Below, piece after piece: positions 49,311 to 59,200 of a DNA stretch of 61,816 bases. Numbering within the stretch: the first letter of the stretch is position 1; the number at the start of each line of letters is the position of its first letter. The notes beneath the pieces are model-generated. The model was not told the DNA's origin. It ran no database searches and saw only the letters and a list, made by a program, of their open reading frames with translations. Made by a program: the position numbers and the translations under genes. This DNA is from Lentisphaerae bacterium GWF2_44_16 (GTDB lineage: Bacteria; Verrucomicrobiota; Lentisphaeria; Victivallales; GWF2-45-14), in NCBI GenBank assembly GCA_001803225.1, contig MHBF01000202.1:1-61816 (forward strand), in the 5' to 3' direction.

Positions 49311-49745
49311 ATGAAAAAGAAAATCGTAATGGGACTCGTAAGTATCGTACTCACAGTAATGCTCTCCGGATGTTACTCAACATCCACGATAAGTGAGTTC
49401 GACCCTGTAAGCGGCAATCTGATAAAGCAGACCGAAACCAGCCAGCCGATAATCGACCAGATTACGGCCTCGACTAAGGATAAAACGGTCTTTTATTGGG
49501 AATCGGGCTGGATAGCTGCTATTCACGTTCAGCCGTCAGCAGAAACTATGTTTACAGCAGAGATGATAGCCACAAAAAGAGACAAAGGACTACTGACTGT
49601 ACATAAGGACCAGCAGAACATGGATAAAATTGAGGGCGTAATCAAGGCCGCAAAGAGCACAGAGTCCCTGTCAGTTACCACCTCCGGTATTGGAAGCGGC
49701 ACGGCGGCGACCTCGACAAATTCAGCCGCCTCTGAAACAAAATAA
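49311..49745 (+). CDS. Prophage lipoprotein flanked by inverted mini-palindromes
   Basis: The 144 residues carry a clear lipoprotein signal (KKKIVMGLVSIVLTVMLSGCYST, lipobox LSGC). The mature part has TVFYWESGWIAAIHVQPSAETMFTAEMIATKRDKG and a Ser/Thr/Ala-rich end (SVTTSGIGSGTAATSTNSAASE). A role in lysis or in altering the lysogen surface is possible. It is the only late gene bordered on both sides by palindromes with matching stems in inverted orientation. No family recognised. Confidence 0.75.
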   Translation: MKKKIVMGLVSIVLTVMLSGCYSTSTISEFDPVSGNLIKQTETSQPIIDQITASTKDKTVFYWESGWIAAIHVQPSAETMFTAEMIATKRDKGLLTVHKDQQNMDKIEGVIKAAKSTESLSVTTSGIGSGTAATSTNSAASETK

Positions 49746-49748
49746 TCT

Positions 49749-49807
49749 GATTTGACGAAGCAAATCCCTCCCCGGTTTGTGGAGGGTTGCGCTTCGTCGC
49801 AACCGGA
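49749..49807. repeat. Mini-palindromes, copies 4 and 5, face to face
   Basis: A minus-strand copy (49749-49773, stem GATTTG/CAAATC) is followed by a plus-strand copy (49779-49807, GTGGAGGG then GGTTGCG/CGCAACC). Both have the CTTCGT loop. The second stem differs at three pairs, all compensated. Together they can form a larger cruciform through CCCTCC/GGAGGG. Confidence 0.75.
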
Positions 49808-49819
49808 AAGGAAACGCCC

Positions 49820-50311
49820 ATGAGCTTGAAACTTCTGAGATGCAAGGCCGTTCCGCATGACGCGAAACTCAAGGACTTTGAAATTATAGGTTCTCTGCAG
49901 GTCGCTTTTGTGTGGAATGAAAAAACGTGTCGGAATGAAATAGTTCTCCTTTCTGAGATGCGTTTCATTCTCTATAAATACAATTGCGAAATTGTATTTT
50001 TCCCGGGTTTCCGCTGTGACGGCGGCTCCGTTCCAAAGGCCTTCTGGTCGGCTGTCTCAGACCCTTATTCAACGCGCTTTCTTTTAGCTTTTTTCCTGCA
50101 TGACGGCCTTTATGCCGCTGAACTTTTCACGCGTTCGGAATGCGACTGGATATTCCTTGAACTCATGCGGGAACTCGGTGTTTCATGGCGTAAACGCAAT
50201 GAAGTCTGGGCGGCTGTCAGAATGGGCGGCTGGTGGGTCTGGCTTGGACACATGAAAACAATTGTGAATGAAAACCGCAAACTCATTATGAAAGTGCCAT
50301 GCAGACCATGA
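49820..50311 (+). CDS. DUF1353-type protein in the lysis region
   Basis: The 163 residues from ATG 49820 (AAAGGAAACGCCC upstream) show the DUF1353 pattern: IVFFPGFRCDGGSVPKAFWSAVSDPYSTRFLLAFFLHDGLYAAELFTRSECDWIFLELMRELG. The HDGLY segment and the D-G-x-S-V-P turn are characteristic. The family is common beside phage lysis genes but its activity is unknown to me; no endolysin was recognised in the prophage. It overlaps the next gene as ATGA. Confidence 0.75.
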   Translation: MSLKLLRCKAVPHDAKLKDFEIIGSLQVAFVWNEKTCRNEIVLLSEMRFILYKYNCEIVFFPGFRCDGGSVPKAFWSAVSDPYSTRFLLAFFLHDGLYAAELFTRSECDWIFLELMRELGVSWRKRNEVWAAVRMGGWWVWLGHMKTIVNENRKLIMKVPCRP

Positions 50312-50577
50312 ACATTACCGGTGAAATGCTCTCGCTTTTTTTTATTACCCTCAGTGCTATATGCGCCTTTGGGGCTTTCTTTCTCAAGAGAATAGACCAG
50401 CACAATGAACGCCACGGAGAAAAAATCGACAGGCTCGGCGAAAAAATCGAACACGTCCAGGCTACAATAGGCGATGTAAAAAAAGATTACGTTACTCATA
50501 AAGTTTGCGGCAAGCGCCGGAAAAAATGCCCGTGCGTAAAAGAAATTAAAAAGATAGAGAAGATGGTACGCGCATGA
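50308..50577 (+). CDS. Small membrane protein, holin- or spanin-like
   Basis: The 89 residues have one N-terminal transmembrane helix (MLSLFFITLSAICAFGAFFL), a coiled coil (RIDQHNERHGEKIDRLGEKIEHVQATIGDV) and a Cys-rich basic end (CGKRRKKCPCVKEIKKIEKM). This fits a holin or an inner-membrane spanin. ATG 50308 overlaps the previous stop as ATGA like most late junctions here; a start at 50299 is possible. Confidence 0.65.
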   Translation: MNITGEMLSLFFITLSAICAFGAFFLKRIDQHNERHGEKIDRLGEKIEHVQATIGDVKKDYVTHKVCGKRRKKCPCVKEIKKIEKMVRA

Positions 50578-51227
50578 AAACAATTGTCATACTCGGTCAC
50601 TACACCCCCTTTAACAGCCCTCTTTCAGTGGGGGATTTGAAAAAAGAGCACCGCTTTGAAGAAATATGGTGCATGAACGACTGGTACATGTTTTACCCGA
50701 ACATCAAACGTCCGGATTATGTTTTTCAAATCCATGACGATTTTAAGGGCCTTCCCCCTGAAACAGGCCGTTGGCTCGGAGACTGGAAAAAAATCTATAA
50801 CGACAGCGGCGCAAAAATCATCGTTACAACCCCCTGCCCCGATATTCCCAACGCTTCTATCATAAACCGCGGGGATTTGAAATTCAATAAAAAAATTCAG
50901 CTTGCCTCCGCCGTCAATATCATGTTCGCGTATATGCTGAAATACCGCATTGACGTTAAACGCGTTATTCTGAGAAACTTTCATCTTCTCACCGCGGGGG
51001 AATACGCAAACCAGTTCCCATATTTTTTTCAGGCGATAGAGGAACTTCAAAAAATCGGGATAGTCGTAGATTCCCCTATGATGGAGCTCTGGCAGGATAA
51101 AGCTGTCTATGTCGATTTCGCAAACTTGAAAGAAGTTGATGTTCTCTACGGCGAAAAAATAACAGGAAAAATCACAGTTGATATTAAAAATGATAAAGTT
51201 CAAATAAATACAGAGGTTAAATTATGA
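50574..51227 (+). CDS. Conserved-looking phage protein of unknown function
   Basis: The 217 residues look like a Rossmann-type alpha/beta domain (MKTIVILGHYTPFNSPLSVGDLKK; EEIWCMNDWYMFYPNIKRPDYVFQIHDDF; AKIIVTTPCPDIPNASIINRGDL), then QLASAVNIMFAYMLKYRIDVKRVILRNFHLLTAGEYANQFPYFFQAIEEL. The pattern resembles proteins that bind or transfer nucleotide sugars, but no catalytic motif is clear. It lies between the lysis-region genes and the internal-protein genes. Confidence 0.6.
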   Translation: MKTIVILGHYTPFNSPLSVGDLKKEHRFEEIWCMNDWYMFYPNIKRPDYVFQIHDDFKGLPPETGRWLGDWKKIYNDSGAKIIVTTPCPDIPNASIINRGDLKFNKKIQLASAVNIMFAYMLKYRIDVKRVILRNFHLLTAGEYANQFPYFFQAIEELQKIGIVVDSPMMELWQDKAVYVDFANLKEVDVLYGEKITGKITVDIKNDKVQINTEVKL

Positions 51228-52081
51228 GCATTCAAGCCGTCTATGAAAGCAATTGGAAACGCCTGCAGGAAGCGCAGAACAATCAGACAAGTTCATCGTC
51301 CTATATGGATGAAGCGCGTTCAGGGTTGACCGCCGCCCCGACCGCTCCGACTGTCGCGGACCCGGGTGAACACGTTTACGGACAGGAAGAAAATAATAAA
51401 AATTATACCGCATGGCTTAATTACAATGACCAGAAAACTAAATACGACGCCGAAAGCGGTAAACGCGCCGCACTCTCTTTCTGGGACGAACAGCGCACGG
51501 CGTATGAAAAAGCCAATGAGGATACCCTCACAGACCGACAGGCGATGCTTGAGGAAATCGCGAAATACAAAGCGAACTCATTGCTCAGTAATGAAAAACT
51601 TAACGCCACTCTCTCGGAGGAGGAGGAAAGACTCAACGCCTCCGCGACCCAAACCATAGAGAACGCCGAAAAACAGTTTGCCTCCCAGGGGAGAAGCGCC
51701 GACCCCTTCGTCATGGCTTCACTGAAACGCAAACTTGCGATGTCCAACCAGGACCAGCTTAACGCGCGCCGCACGGAACTCGAAGTTGAACGCTCACAGA
51801 TGCACGGCACTTACCTCGGATACCTGAACGAAACCCTGGCGAACACCAAGCGCAACGTCATGGACCCGAATACCGCTCTCAGTTTCATGCAACAGCTGGG
51901 GAGCGGTGCCAGCTCCGTAACGTCCCCGGGAATGAGTACCGGAGGCGGAGGAGGCGGAGGCGGCTCTCAGACTTTTAGAGGCGGCGGAAGTAAATATAAG
52001 GTTGATTATGATGATAGCTCAATTAGCAAAACGCTTGGGACACCTTCATCTAAAAGCGCATTTGCGAGAGGTGAAATATGA
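51224..52081 (+). CDS. Probable internal (ejected) virion protein
   Basis: The 285-residue protein is mainly helical and Ala/Glu-rich (YEKANEDTLTDRQAMLEEIAKYKANSLLSNEKLNATLSEEEERLNASATQTIENAEKQFASQG; FVMASLKRKLAMSNQDQLNARRTELEVERSQ), with a glycine run STGGGGGGGGS near the C-terminus. Short-tailed phages carry such coiled-coil proteins inside the capsid and eject them. It is followed directly by a second coiled-coil gene and the giant protein, as in other podoviruses. Confidence 0.7.
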   Translation: MSIQAVYESNWKRLQEAQNNQTSSSSYMDEARSGLTAAPTAPTVADPGEHVYGQEENNKNYTAWLNYNDQKTKYDAESGKRAALSFWDEQRTAYEKANEDTLTDRQAMLEEIAKYKANSLLSNEKLNATLSEEEERLNASATQTIENAEKQFASQGRSADPFVMASLKRKLAMSNQDQLNARRTELEVERSQMHGTYLGYLNETLANTKRNVMDPNTALSFMQQLGSGASSVTSPGMSTGGGGGGGGSQTFRGGGSKYKVDYDDSSISKTLGTPSSKSAFARGEI

Positions 52082-53256
52082 GTTTTAATGTAAATTACGG
52101 CAATCCCTATCTTCCGAGCGTGGGAGAGGGTGTCTTTGACGCGGCTAAAAAAGCGACTACTTATTCGCGCCTGGTGCAGAACGCGCAACTCCAGATCGCC
52201 GCCGACAATCTTGAGATTGAACGCGCTAAAATGCACCTTTCAGTAGGACAGGCAAAAGTTGAACAAGCCTACCGTCAAAGAGTATTTCAGGAAAATCAGG
52301 CGGAACGCCAGAAAAGCGAAAAGCTCGCGCGCGATAAAATGGAGCAGGATAGAATAATTGATGAGAAGAAAATCGCCGCAGCTGAAAGTAAACAGACTTG
52401 GGAAAAATCAAAAGACATCGAAGCGCAGAAAAACGCACGCGCTTATGTTGGGTATGGCAAACAGGACAGGGAAAACACCCTTAGAAAAGAAAAGGAGGCA
52501 AAGGAACTCCAAGTCAGGAATGACCTGAATAAAATCGCGCAGGATGGCGGCATCCCCTACAAGGAAGGCGAAGCCGCCCCCGCCGGGCGCGTCCTCCACG
52601 TCGCCGCCGATAATTCCAAATGGTACGTTACCCCCGAGTCCGAAAAGAAGTTCGCGGAAACTAAACGCATTGCGGAAATGCAGGGGGATGTGGCGGTTAA
52701 AAAAGCAGGTGAAATTGAAGAAAAAAAATACGCTTTGAAAACTGAAAAGGAAGATCAGGAACTGGATAAACAGGGATATCCTAAGGAAAAAAGGGCCGCT
52801 GTCAACCAGATAAGAGAGCGTATTAAATACGATGTAGCGAGAAAAGAAAGCTTGGAAAAATCAATAGACAAATACGATGAAAGAATGAGAACTGTAGGTC
52901 AACTTTATATCATGGAAAAACAGAGAAATCGAAAGGCTGTCGAACCTGAAGATGTAAAACTCTATAGGGAAAAAATAGCGAGCTTGGAAAAAGAAATAAA
53001 TACAGTTGATTCCCGTATATCAAAATATAACGAGTCTTTGGACAATATCGTTACTCCTGGGCTTATTGAGGCAAGGAGATATACTTTGTCAAAGCTTCAA
53101 AATGACAAACTCAATGGTGTTGAAAATGAGGATTATGAAATCCTCCATGATTATCTGAACGATACTGACCCTGAAATAAGAAAAAAAGGTATTGAGGCTT
53201 TTAAAAAACTTATGGTGAAAACGAATAATGAGAGAAAAGGTTTAACCTTAAAATGA
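52078..53256 (+). CDS. Probable internal core protein, coiled coil
   Basis: The 392 residues are almost entirely charged helix (LVQNAQLQIAADNLEIERAKMHLSVGQAKVEQAYRQRVFQENQAERQKSEKLARDKMEQDRIIDEKKIAAAESK and similar). A short non-helical segment lies at about 165-195 (GGIPYKEGEAAPAGRVLHVAADNSKWYVTPES). Overlaps both neighbours as ATGA. Likely ejected with the preceding and following proteins. Confidence 0.7.
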   Translation: MSFNVNYGNPYLPSVGEGVFDAAKKATTYSRLVQNAQLQIAADNLEIERAKMHLSVGQAKVEQAYRQRVFQENQAERQKSEKLARDKMEQDRIIDEKKIAAAESKQTWEKSKDIEAQKNARAYVGYGKQDRENTLRKEKEAKELQVRNDLNKIAQDGGIPYKEGEAAPAGRVLHVAADNSKWYVTPESEKKFAETKRIAEMQGDVAVKKAGEIEEKKYALKTEKEDQELDKQGYPKEKRAAVNQIRERIKYDVARKESLEKSIDKYDERMRTVGQLYIMEKQRNRKAVEPEDVKLYREKIASLEKEINTVDSRISKYNESLDNIVTPGLIEARRYTLSKLQNDKLNGVENEDYEILHDYLNDTDPEIRKKGIEAFKKLMVKTNNERKGLTLK

Positions 53257-56200
53257 AAAACAAAATTGACAGCGCCATTGAACAAACTATGAATGATAAC
53301 CCTATGAGTTTTCAGAATAGATTGGAAAAAGCGGAAACTCCCGATGATATTTTTAATCTTCTCCGTGAACATCATCCCGAACATTCCTCTGTTTCTTCTG
53401 AAAACACATCTGTCTCTGCTGAAATGTCTATAGACGCTCAAACGGAAAATGAAGTTTTTGCCGAATTGAAAAAATCTTACGATCCTAGCCGCTATGAGCG
53501 CAATCTCCCTGAGAAGGAAACAATTCAGAACGGCGGCAATTTCCGCGGCGCCGGCGCGAGCGGTTCATGGAATGAGGATATCCCCGATACCTCAAAGCCT
53601 TTTAATATTGTCTTTGACAAGGAAGAACCCAAATATACCACAAGCATTCTTAATAACCTTTATGAAGATACAAAAGCCGCCGCCGGGGATATGAAGGAGC
53701 TCGTTAATCGCGGAGGTGAGTCATTTCTGGGCGCTCTTTCTGGATTTGCTGAATCTATAAGCGGAAGTGAAAACCTTAAGGATTGGAATGATTCTCTCCG
53801 CTCTTATAAGGCTATGGAGGAAAAAGGCGATGAAAGAACTTCGGAACACATGGTTGCCAGTGCGCTATATGGATTTTCGCGCATGGCCCCGCAACTGCTT
53901 ACAACACTGGGCGCAGGCGTATTGACTGGCGGCGCCGCCGCTCCGATTATCATAAGTTCCATGCAGGGCGCGGGAGATCTCTACAAAGATATGGATGATG
54001 AAGGCATTGACGAAAATATTTCCCTTCCCGTCTCTCTTATCGGAGGAACAATTTATGGAGCGATTGAAAATATACAGATAGGTCAGGCCGTTCCCGGATA
54101 TAAAAACCTCACTGCCGGCGTTAAAAAGGTCATCACAGGAACCCTTACCGATACCGTTAAAAAAATAGCCACTAAAGAGGGCTTGAAAAAAGCCGGAAAA
54201 TTTGCTCTTACTGTTGGAAAAGAAGTCTCTGAGGAAGTTGTTCAGGAAATGTCCAATGTCGCTTTTGACAATATCGGCAGAGGAATAAACGATTTGCTGA
54301 AAGGTTCAAAACTGCTTGAAGACGCGCCCGGTCTCTCTGAACAAATCAATCGGTACGTCAATACCGCAAAAGAAAGCGTCGGCCCTCTGCTTGTCGCTTC
54401 CCTTCTGGGACATGGCGGAACGGCGATAGCTGAACACGCCGCCGGTAAAATGAATCGCAAACTCGACGATATTCCGAAAGTCTCCGCCGATACTATTGAA
54501 AACGTCCAGCAGCCCCAGCCCATAGTCCCCCCCGTATCTGACCAGCTTGCCCGGCGTAGCTCTCCGAGCAAAGACGGGTCAGAGATGTCCGCCCAGTCAG
54601 ACCTTGAACAAACGCAAACTGAGGCGGAACTCCTTAAAGTAAAACCTGAAAATGTTCCCTCTGACGCGATTGTCTCTAAATCCCCGGACGGAGGGATTTA
54701 TTTTGTCTGGCCGGAATTGAATAATGACGGAAGAACTAAAACCTGGGTGGCGCAACGTCCTGATATGGACGCCCCTGTAGCCATGTTACCAGATCGTATA
54801 GCCGCGCTCGGACTTAAACCCGCCGATATTCACGGCATCAATGAAGACACACTTAGGGCCGCGGATTATATCGGGCTTGCTCCTGATGAAATGATTCAGG
54901 TCATGGAATACATGCAGACTGACTCTCCTGTTCCCTTCGTCAATTTTGCTGAAGAACTCGGACAAAAAAAATACAATGAATTTCTCGCTTCCCCTGAGAA
55001 TGTGAAAAAAGCCGCCCTCGACAAATACATGCGGGATAACTTCGAGGAACAACCCGGCACTGCCGCGGAAACCACGCCCCCATCGGAGCATATCGGTGAC
55101 GTTACCGATATGGCACTTAATAATAACGAGACTCCGTCTCCCGTGGAGGGGGCGCGAAGCGACATTGATAATGAGACTTCGTCCCCTCCGTTGCCGCCGC
55201 CGCAAGCGGAGCTGAGCGGGTCGCGGAGCGACTTTAATAATGAGGCTTCGCCTCGCTTCGTCCCTGGTCAAAAACTCGTCTGGAACCCCCGTAAAAATTC
55301 CCGGTGGGTTGTTTCTGTTATCGGCGATCCGCTCCCTGACGGCACTGTCGAAATCAAAGTTGAAAAATCCCCTCAGAAAAAAAACATCGGCGAAACCCAT
55401 ATCATCGCGCCGGAAAAACTCTATCAGCTCTCTGAACCCCAGGGCGTACAAACGCGGAAAGAATATCAGAAGCAGCTTTCAGGTTTTTCGAAAGAAACCC
55501 GGGGGCAGATTAAAAAAGACGCCTCTGAATTTGACTCCCTGGTGAAAGCCTCGGACGTTTTCTTTGATATCTTTGACAGCGCGGATAAATCGAAAACCGG
55601 ACAGGATAAACAGGATGACGCTGTCACGGAATTCAACGCCCTGAAACAGTCCAGAATAAAAGCCGCCGAATATCTCGGCATTAAGGACGGCGATATCAAC
55701 AGCCCTATGGACAGGGCAAAACATCTTGACGCTCTGAAAGAATGGCTGAACGGTCCCGGCAAAAAACTTGAGACCGCTAAAAAAAGCGAACTCTCAAAAA
55801 AACTTGTGGAAAAAGCGAAAACTGAAAAGATTTTCGCCGCCGATCTGCAGGATGGCGATCAGGTGTTTCATAAAGGCGAATGGATGATAAGCTCCGTTGA
55901 TGACTCCACAGGCGATATACTGTTGCTTGACGGAACAAAAATCACTCTCGACCCGGCTGATGAAATAAACGTCGCCGGCGGTGAAATAATTTCTCCTGAT
56001 GGCGAAGTCAGAAAACCCGAGGATGATACAGCCGTGGAGGATTTTGACCCATCTGTCCCATCCGACCTATCAGTCTCATCCGTCCCGTCCCTCTTTAAGG
56101 AACCCGTTGACAATTCTTTTTTTGAAAACCCTGATAGGGACAGGGAACTTAAAAATTTGCCGGATGAGACTTTGAGGCAACTCAATAAACCTCAAAAACC

Positions 56201-59200
56201 GCTTGTCTTAAAAAAGAATATTGTTGAAAAAAATAATGAACATCATCCTGAACTTGCCCTTGAAGATAACCAGCTCATTCTTAATGAAGCATTATATCAG
56301 ACAACAGAATTATTTCAGGGTAAGCCAAAAGAGAAACCTGATTATTGGGTATTCGTAAAGAAAAACGGTAAGAGTAAACTGGCTGTTGTGGAATTGAGTG
56401 AAAGCAAAGATAATTATGAAATTGTTGGTTGGAGATATTCAGACTTGAAAGGTCTTGATAATATAAAAAACAGAGCTGGGACAGAGGGCGGCCAATTCCT
56501 CATAACGAAGGGTGATGAAACCCAACGGGCAGCTGACCTTTCTGCTCTTCGTCCAAGCTCTGATAAGTTTAAAAGCATACCACCGGAAAACCCCGCTTCC
56601 GATGGCAACCTGACAGGGCGAGCTAACGGGGATAACATCCCTGGCATTGATAATATTATACCCCAACCCACCGAAAAAGTCAAGGGCACAAGTTTAAATG
56701 CCTCAATCGACCAGGGCTATCAAAACTTGCCAGACTTGCCACGGCGTAGCCCTACGGACGAAGCCGGGCCACCAGCATTAGAGCTTCCCGAACTTGTCCG
56801 CCTTGCGACTGAACTTCTCGGGGAAGCCCCGCAAATACGTAAAAACATGGGAAACAAACTTGGTTTCTTCAAGGGCAAAGGTGAGGAGGGCTTTATAGCT
56901 CTCAGTTATGATATTTTCGCCGGGCCGCGCGTGGATTCCGTGAAGGTGAAAAAAGACGATCGCTCAGACGCCCGTAAAAAACTCATAGCGGAGAACGCGA
57001 AAAAATTCAGCGTTCCGGAAACTGAAATCATCGTCAATGAATTTTACGACAGAAAAACGCGCCGCTTCGTTCTCACCGCCCATAAAAGAGATCATGCCTA
57101 TCCCGGGCGCACTATAGCCCATGAAATAGGCCACAGCGGCGACTGGCTCCCTGATAAAACATTGAAACGCGGTAACATTTTTGGCCATATCGCCGCCCTG
57201 AATGGTTATTTTGCTCACATGCTTTCTTTTCATCCGGACACTCCAAATATTTCCGACTGGGATAAAAAACAGATGCGTATTCAGGCCGCGCTTGCATTTG
57301 AACTCCCCGGGGATGCATACGGAGATGAACAGGCTTTTCGGATGCGCCGGAATTTCATTAAGGAGCGCACGGAAGCACTGATAGAAGAACGCAATATCAA
57401 AACGCGCACAGAAATAATGGATGAACTCAAAGCCCTCTCTGAATGGTGGACCCCGTTCCCTGCCAATCCCTCCCCGGGTTACGTTAAGTATCGCAACCGC
57501 CCCTCTGAACTCTATGCCGACGCCGTCAGCGTCCTTTTAAATGCTCCCAAGGAATTGCAGAAACGCGCCCCGGGCTTCTATACCCTTTTTCAGAATTACG
57601 CCATAAAACGCCCTGAAGTTAAAAAATCCCTCGACGGAATATATAACGATATTAATTCAGGAAAAATTAAGGAAACAAGGGTAAAGGCCCTTCTTGACGG
57701 CTTTGACGAAGGCGAAAAACGCTGGATTGAAAGCGTAAAAAAAGAAGATCCCAAGTTAAAAGACGCGCTTAATGATATGAAAACATTGTTTTATGATCGT
57801 TTTTCCATGCTGGAAAAGTATGTCGAGGCGGCAAGGCAAAAGGGATTGCCTGAAGATGTCGATCCGTATTATGCGGCTGAGGAATACAGTTATGCCGCCG
57901 GAAAACACGAAGTTTATATGGGCAGGGTCAATGAGGGCATTCTTGAACCCTTGAAAAAAAACGGGGTCGAGTGGAAGACTTTCGGAGAATACCTGTTTCA
58001 TAGGCGTGTTGTAAATGAACGAACTGATAAGGCAAATCCCGAGGGATTTACGTCTGAAACCTCAGGGGAACGCCTTGATGAAATGCGTACAAACATGGGC
58101 GGTAAATTCGCCGTCATGGAGAAAGCCGCCTCGGAATTCTGGAAAATACGCAAAGAGGAAGTCATTAAACTGATGAAGGAAAACAATATGTTTTCCGAGG
58201 AACTTATGAAAAAAATTGACTCCAATGAGCATTACGCCGCATTTGATGTCAATAAATACATTGAGAAGGAACACGGACAGGGTTCCGGCGCAAAAATTTA
58301 CCAGCAGATAGGGACTTTGGAGCATATAAGAAATCCGGCAACGGCTACAATGGCAAAGGATCTTCAACTCATACGTTCCGTTATGTGGAACAGAACTAAA
58401 AAGCTTACCGCCGATATGCTCCAGAAATTTGACCCTTCGCTTATAGAAAAGGCCGATGACCGCTTTGTAAATGATCACAAAGAATATCTCCCTGTAAAAA
58501 CCAATGAAAAGGGCACAATGTTTTTTATGGAAGATGGAAAAATAAAGGCTTTTTATATAAACCGGAAACTTGCTGATGTTTTCGAGAGAGAAAACTATCA
58601 GGTTATGAACTTCTACCTGAAGGGCCTTGTCTCCTCGGGAGACTTTTTTAGAACTGTTTTTACTCAGATAAAGCCGGGATTTACGGTCGCTAACTTCATC
58701 CGCGATACATGGCGCACAGGTAAACATCTCAGAACAGAGGATAAAACCCTGTATGGAGCGTTTATTCATCCGTCTATCCGGCTCCCTGTTGAAATTTTCA
58801 GGGCAATGCCCCACGCTTGGAAATCCACTGAGAACAAGCTTACTCCGCTGATTTCCGAAATGCTTCAAAAGAGTATGCTTATTTCCGTTGCCGATCTCCG
58901 CAATCTTAATAACCTTGAAACTCAGATCGAACGCATGACCGCCATGTGGAATGTTACCGCTCGTGAACGCTTTAATAATATGCCGGCTTATAAAAAAATG
59001 GCTTCAATGTTTGTGTGGTATTCCATAAGGGCCGGTAAGACTGTCGAGCGTATCCCTAAAATCGCGGCGTACACGTATCTCAAACAGTACCGCCCGGACT
59101 TGTCCGAAAAACAGATAGCCCACCAGATACGCACTATATTCGGCTCCCCTGATTTTTTAAAAAGAGGAACGCAGTCGCACTGGACAAACGCGATAGCGAT

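Noticed and set aside
58062-58868. 268-codon minus-strand open frame opposite the giant gene
   Set aside because: Antisense to the conserved LPD38-type region; no start site or family features.
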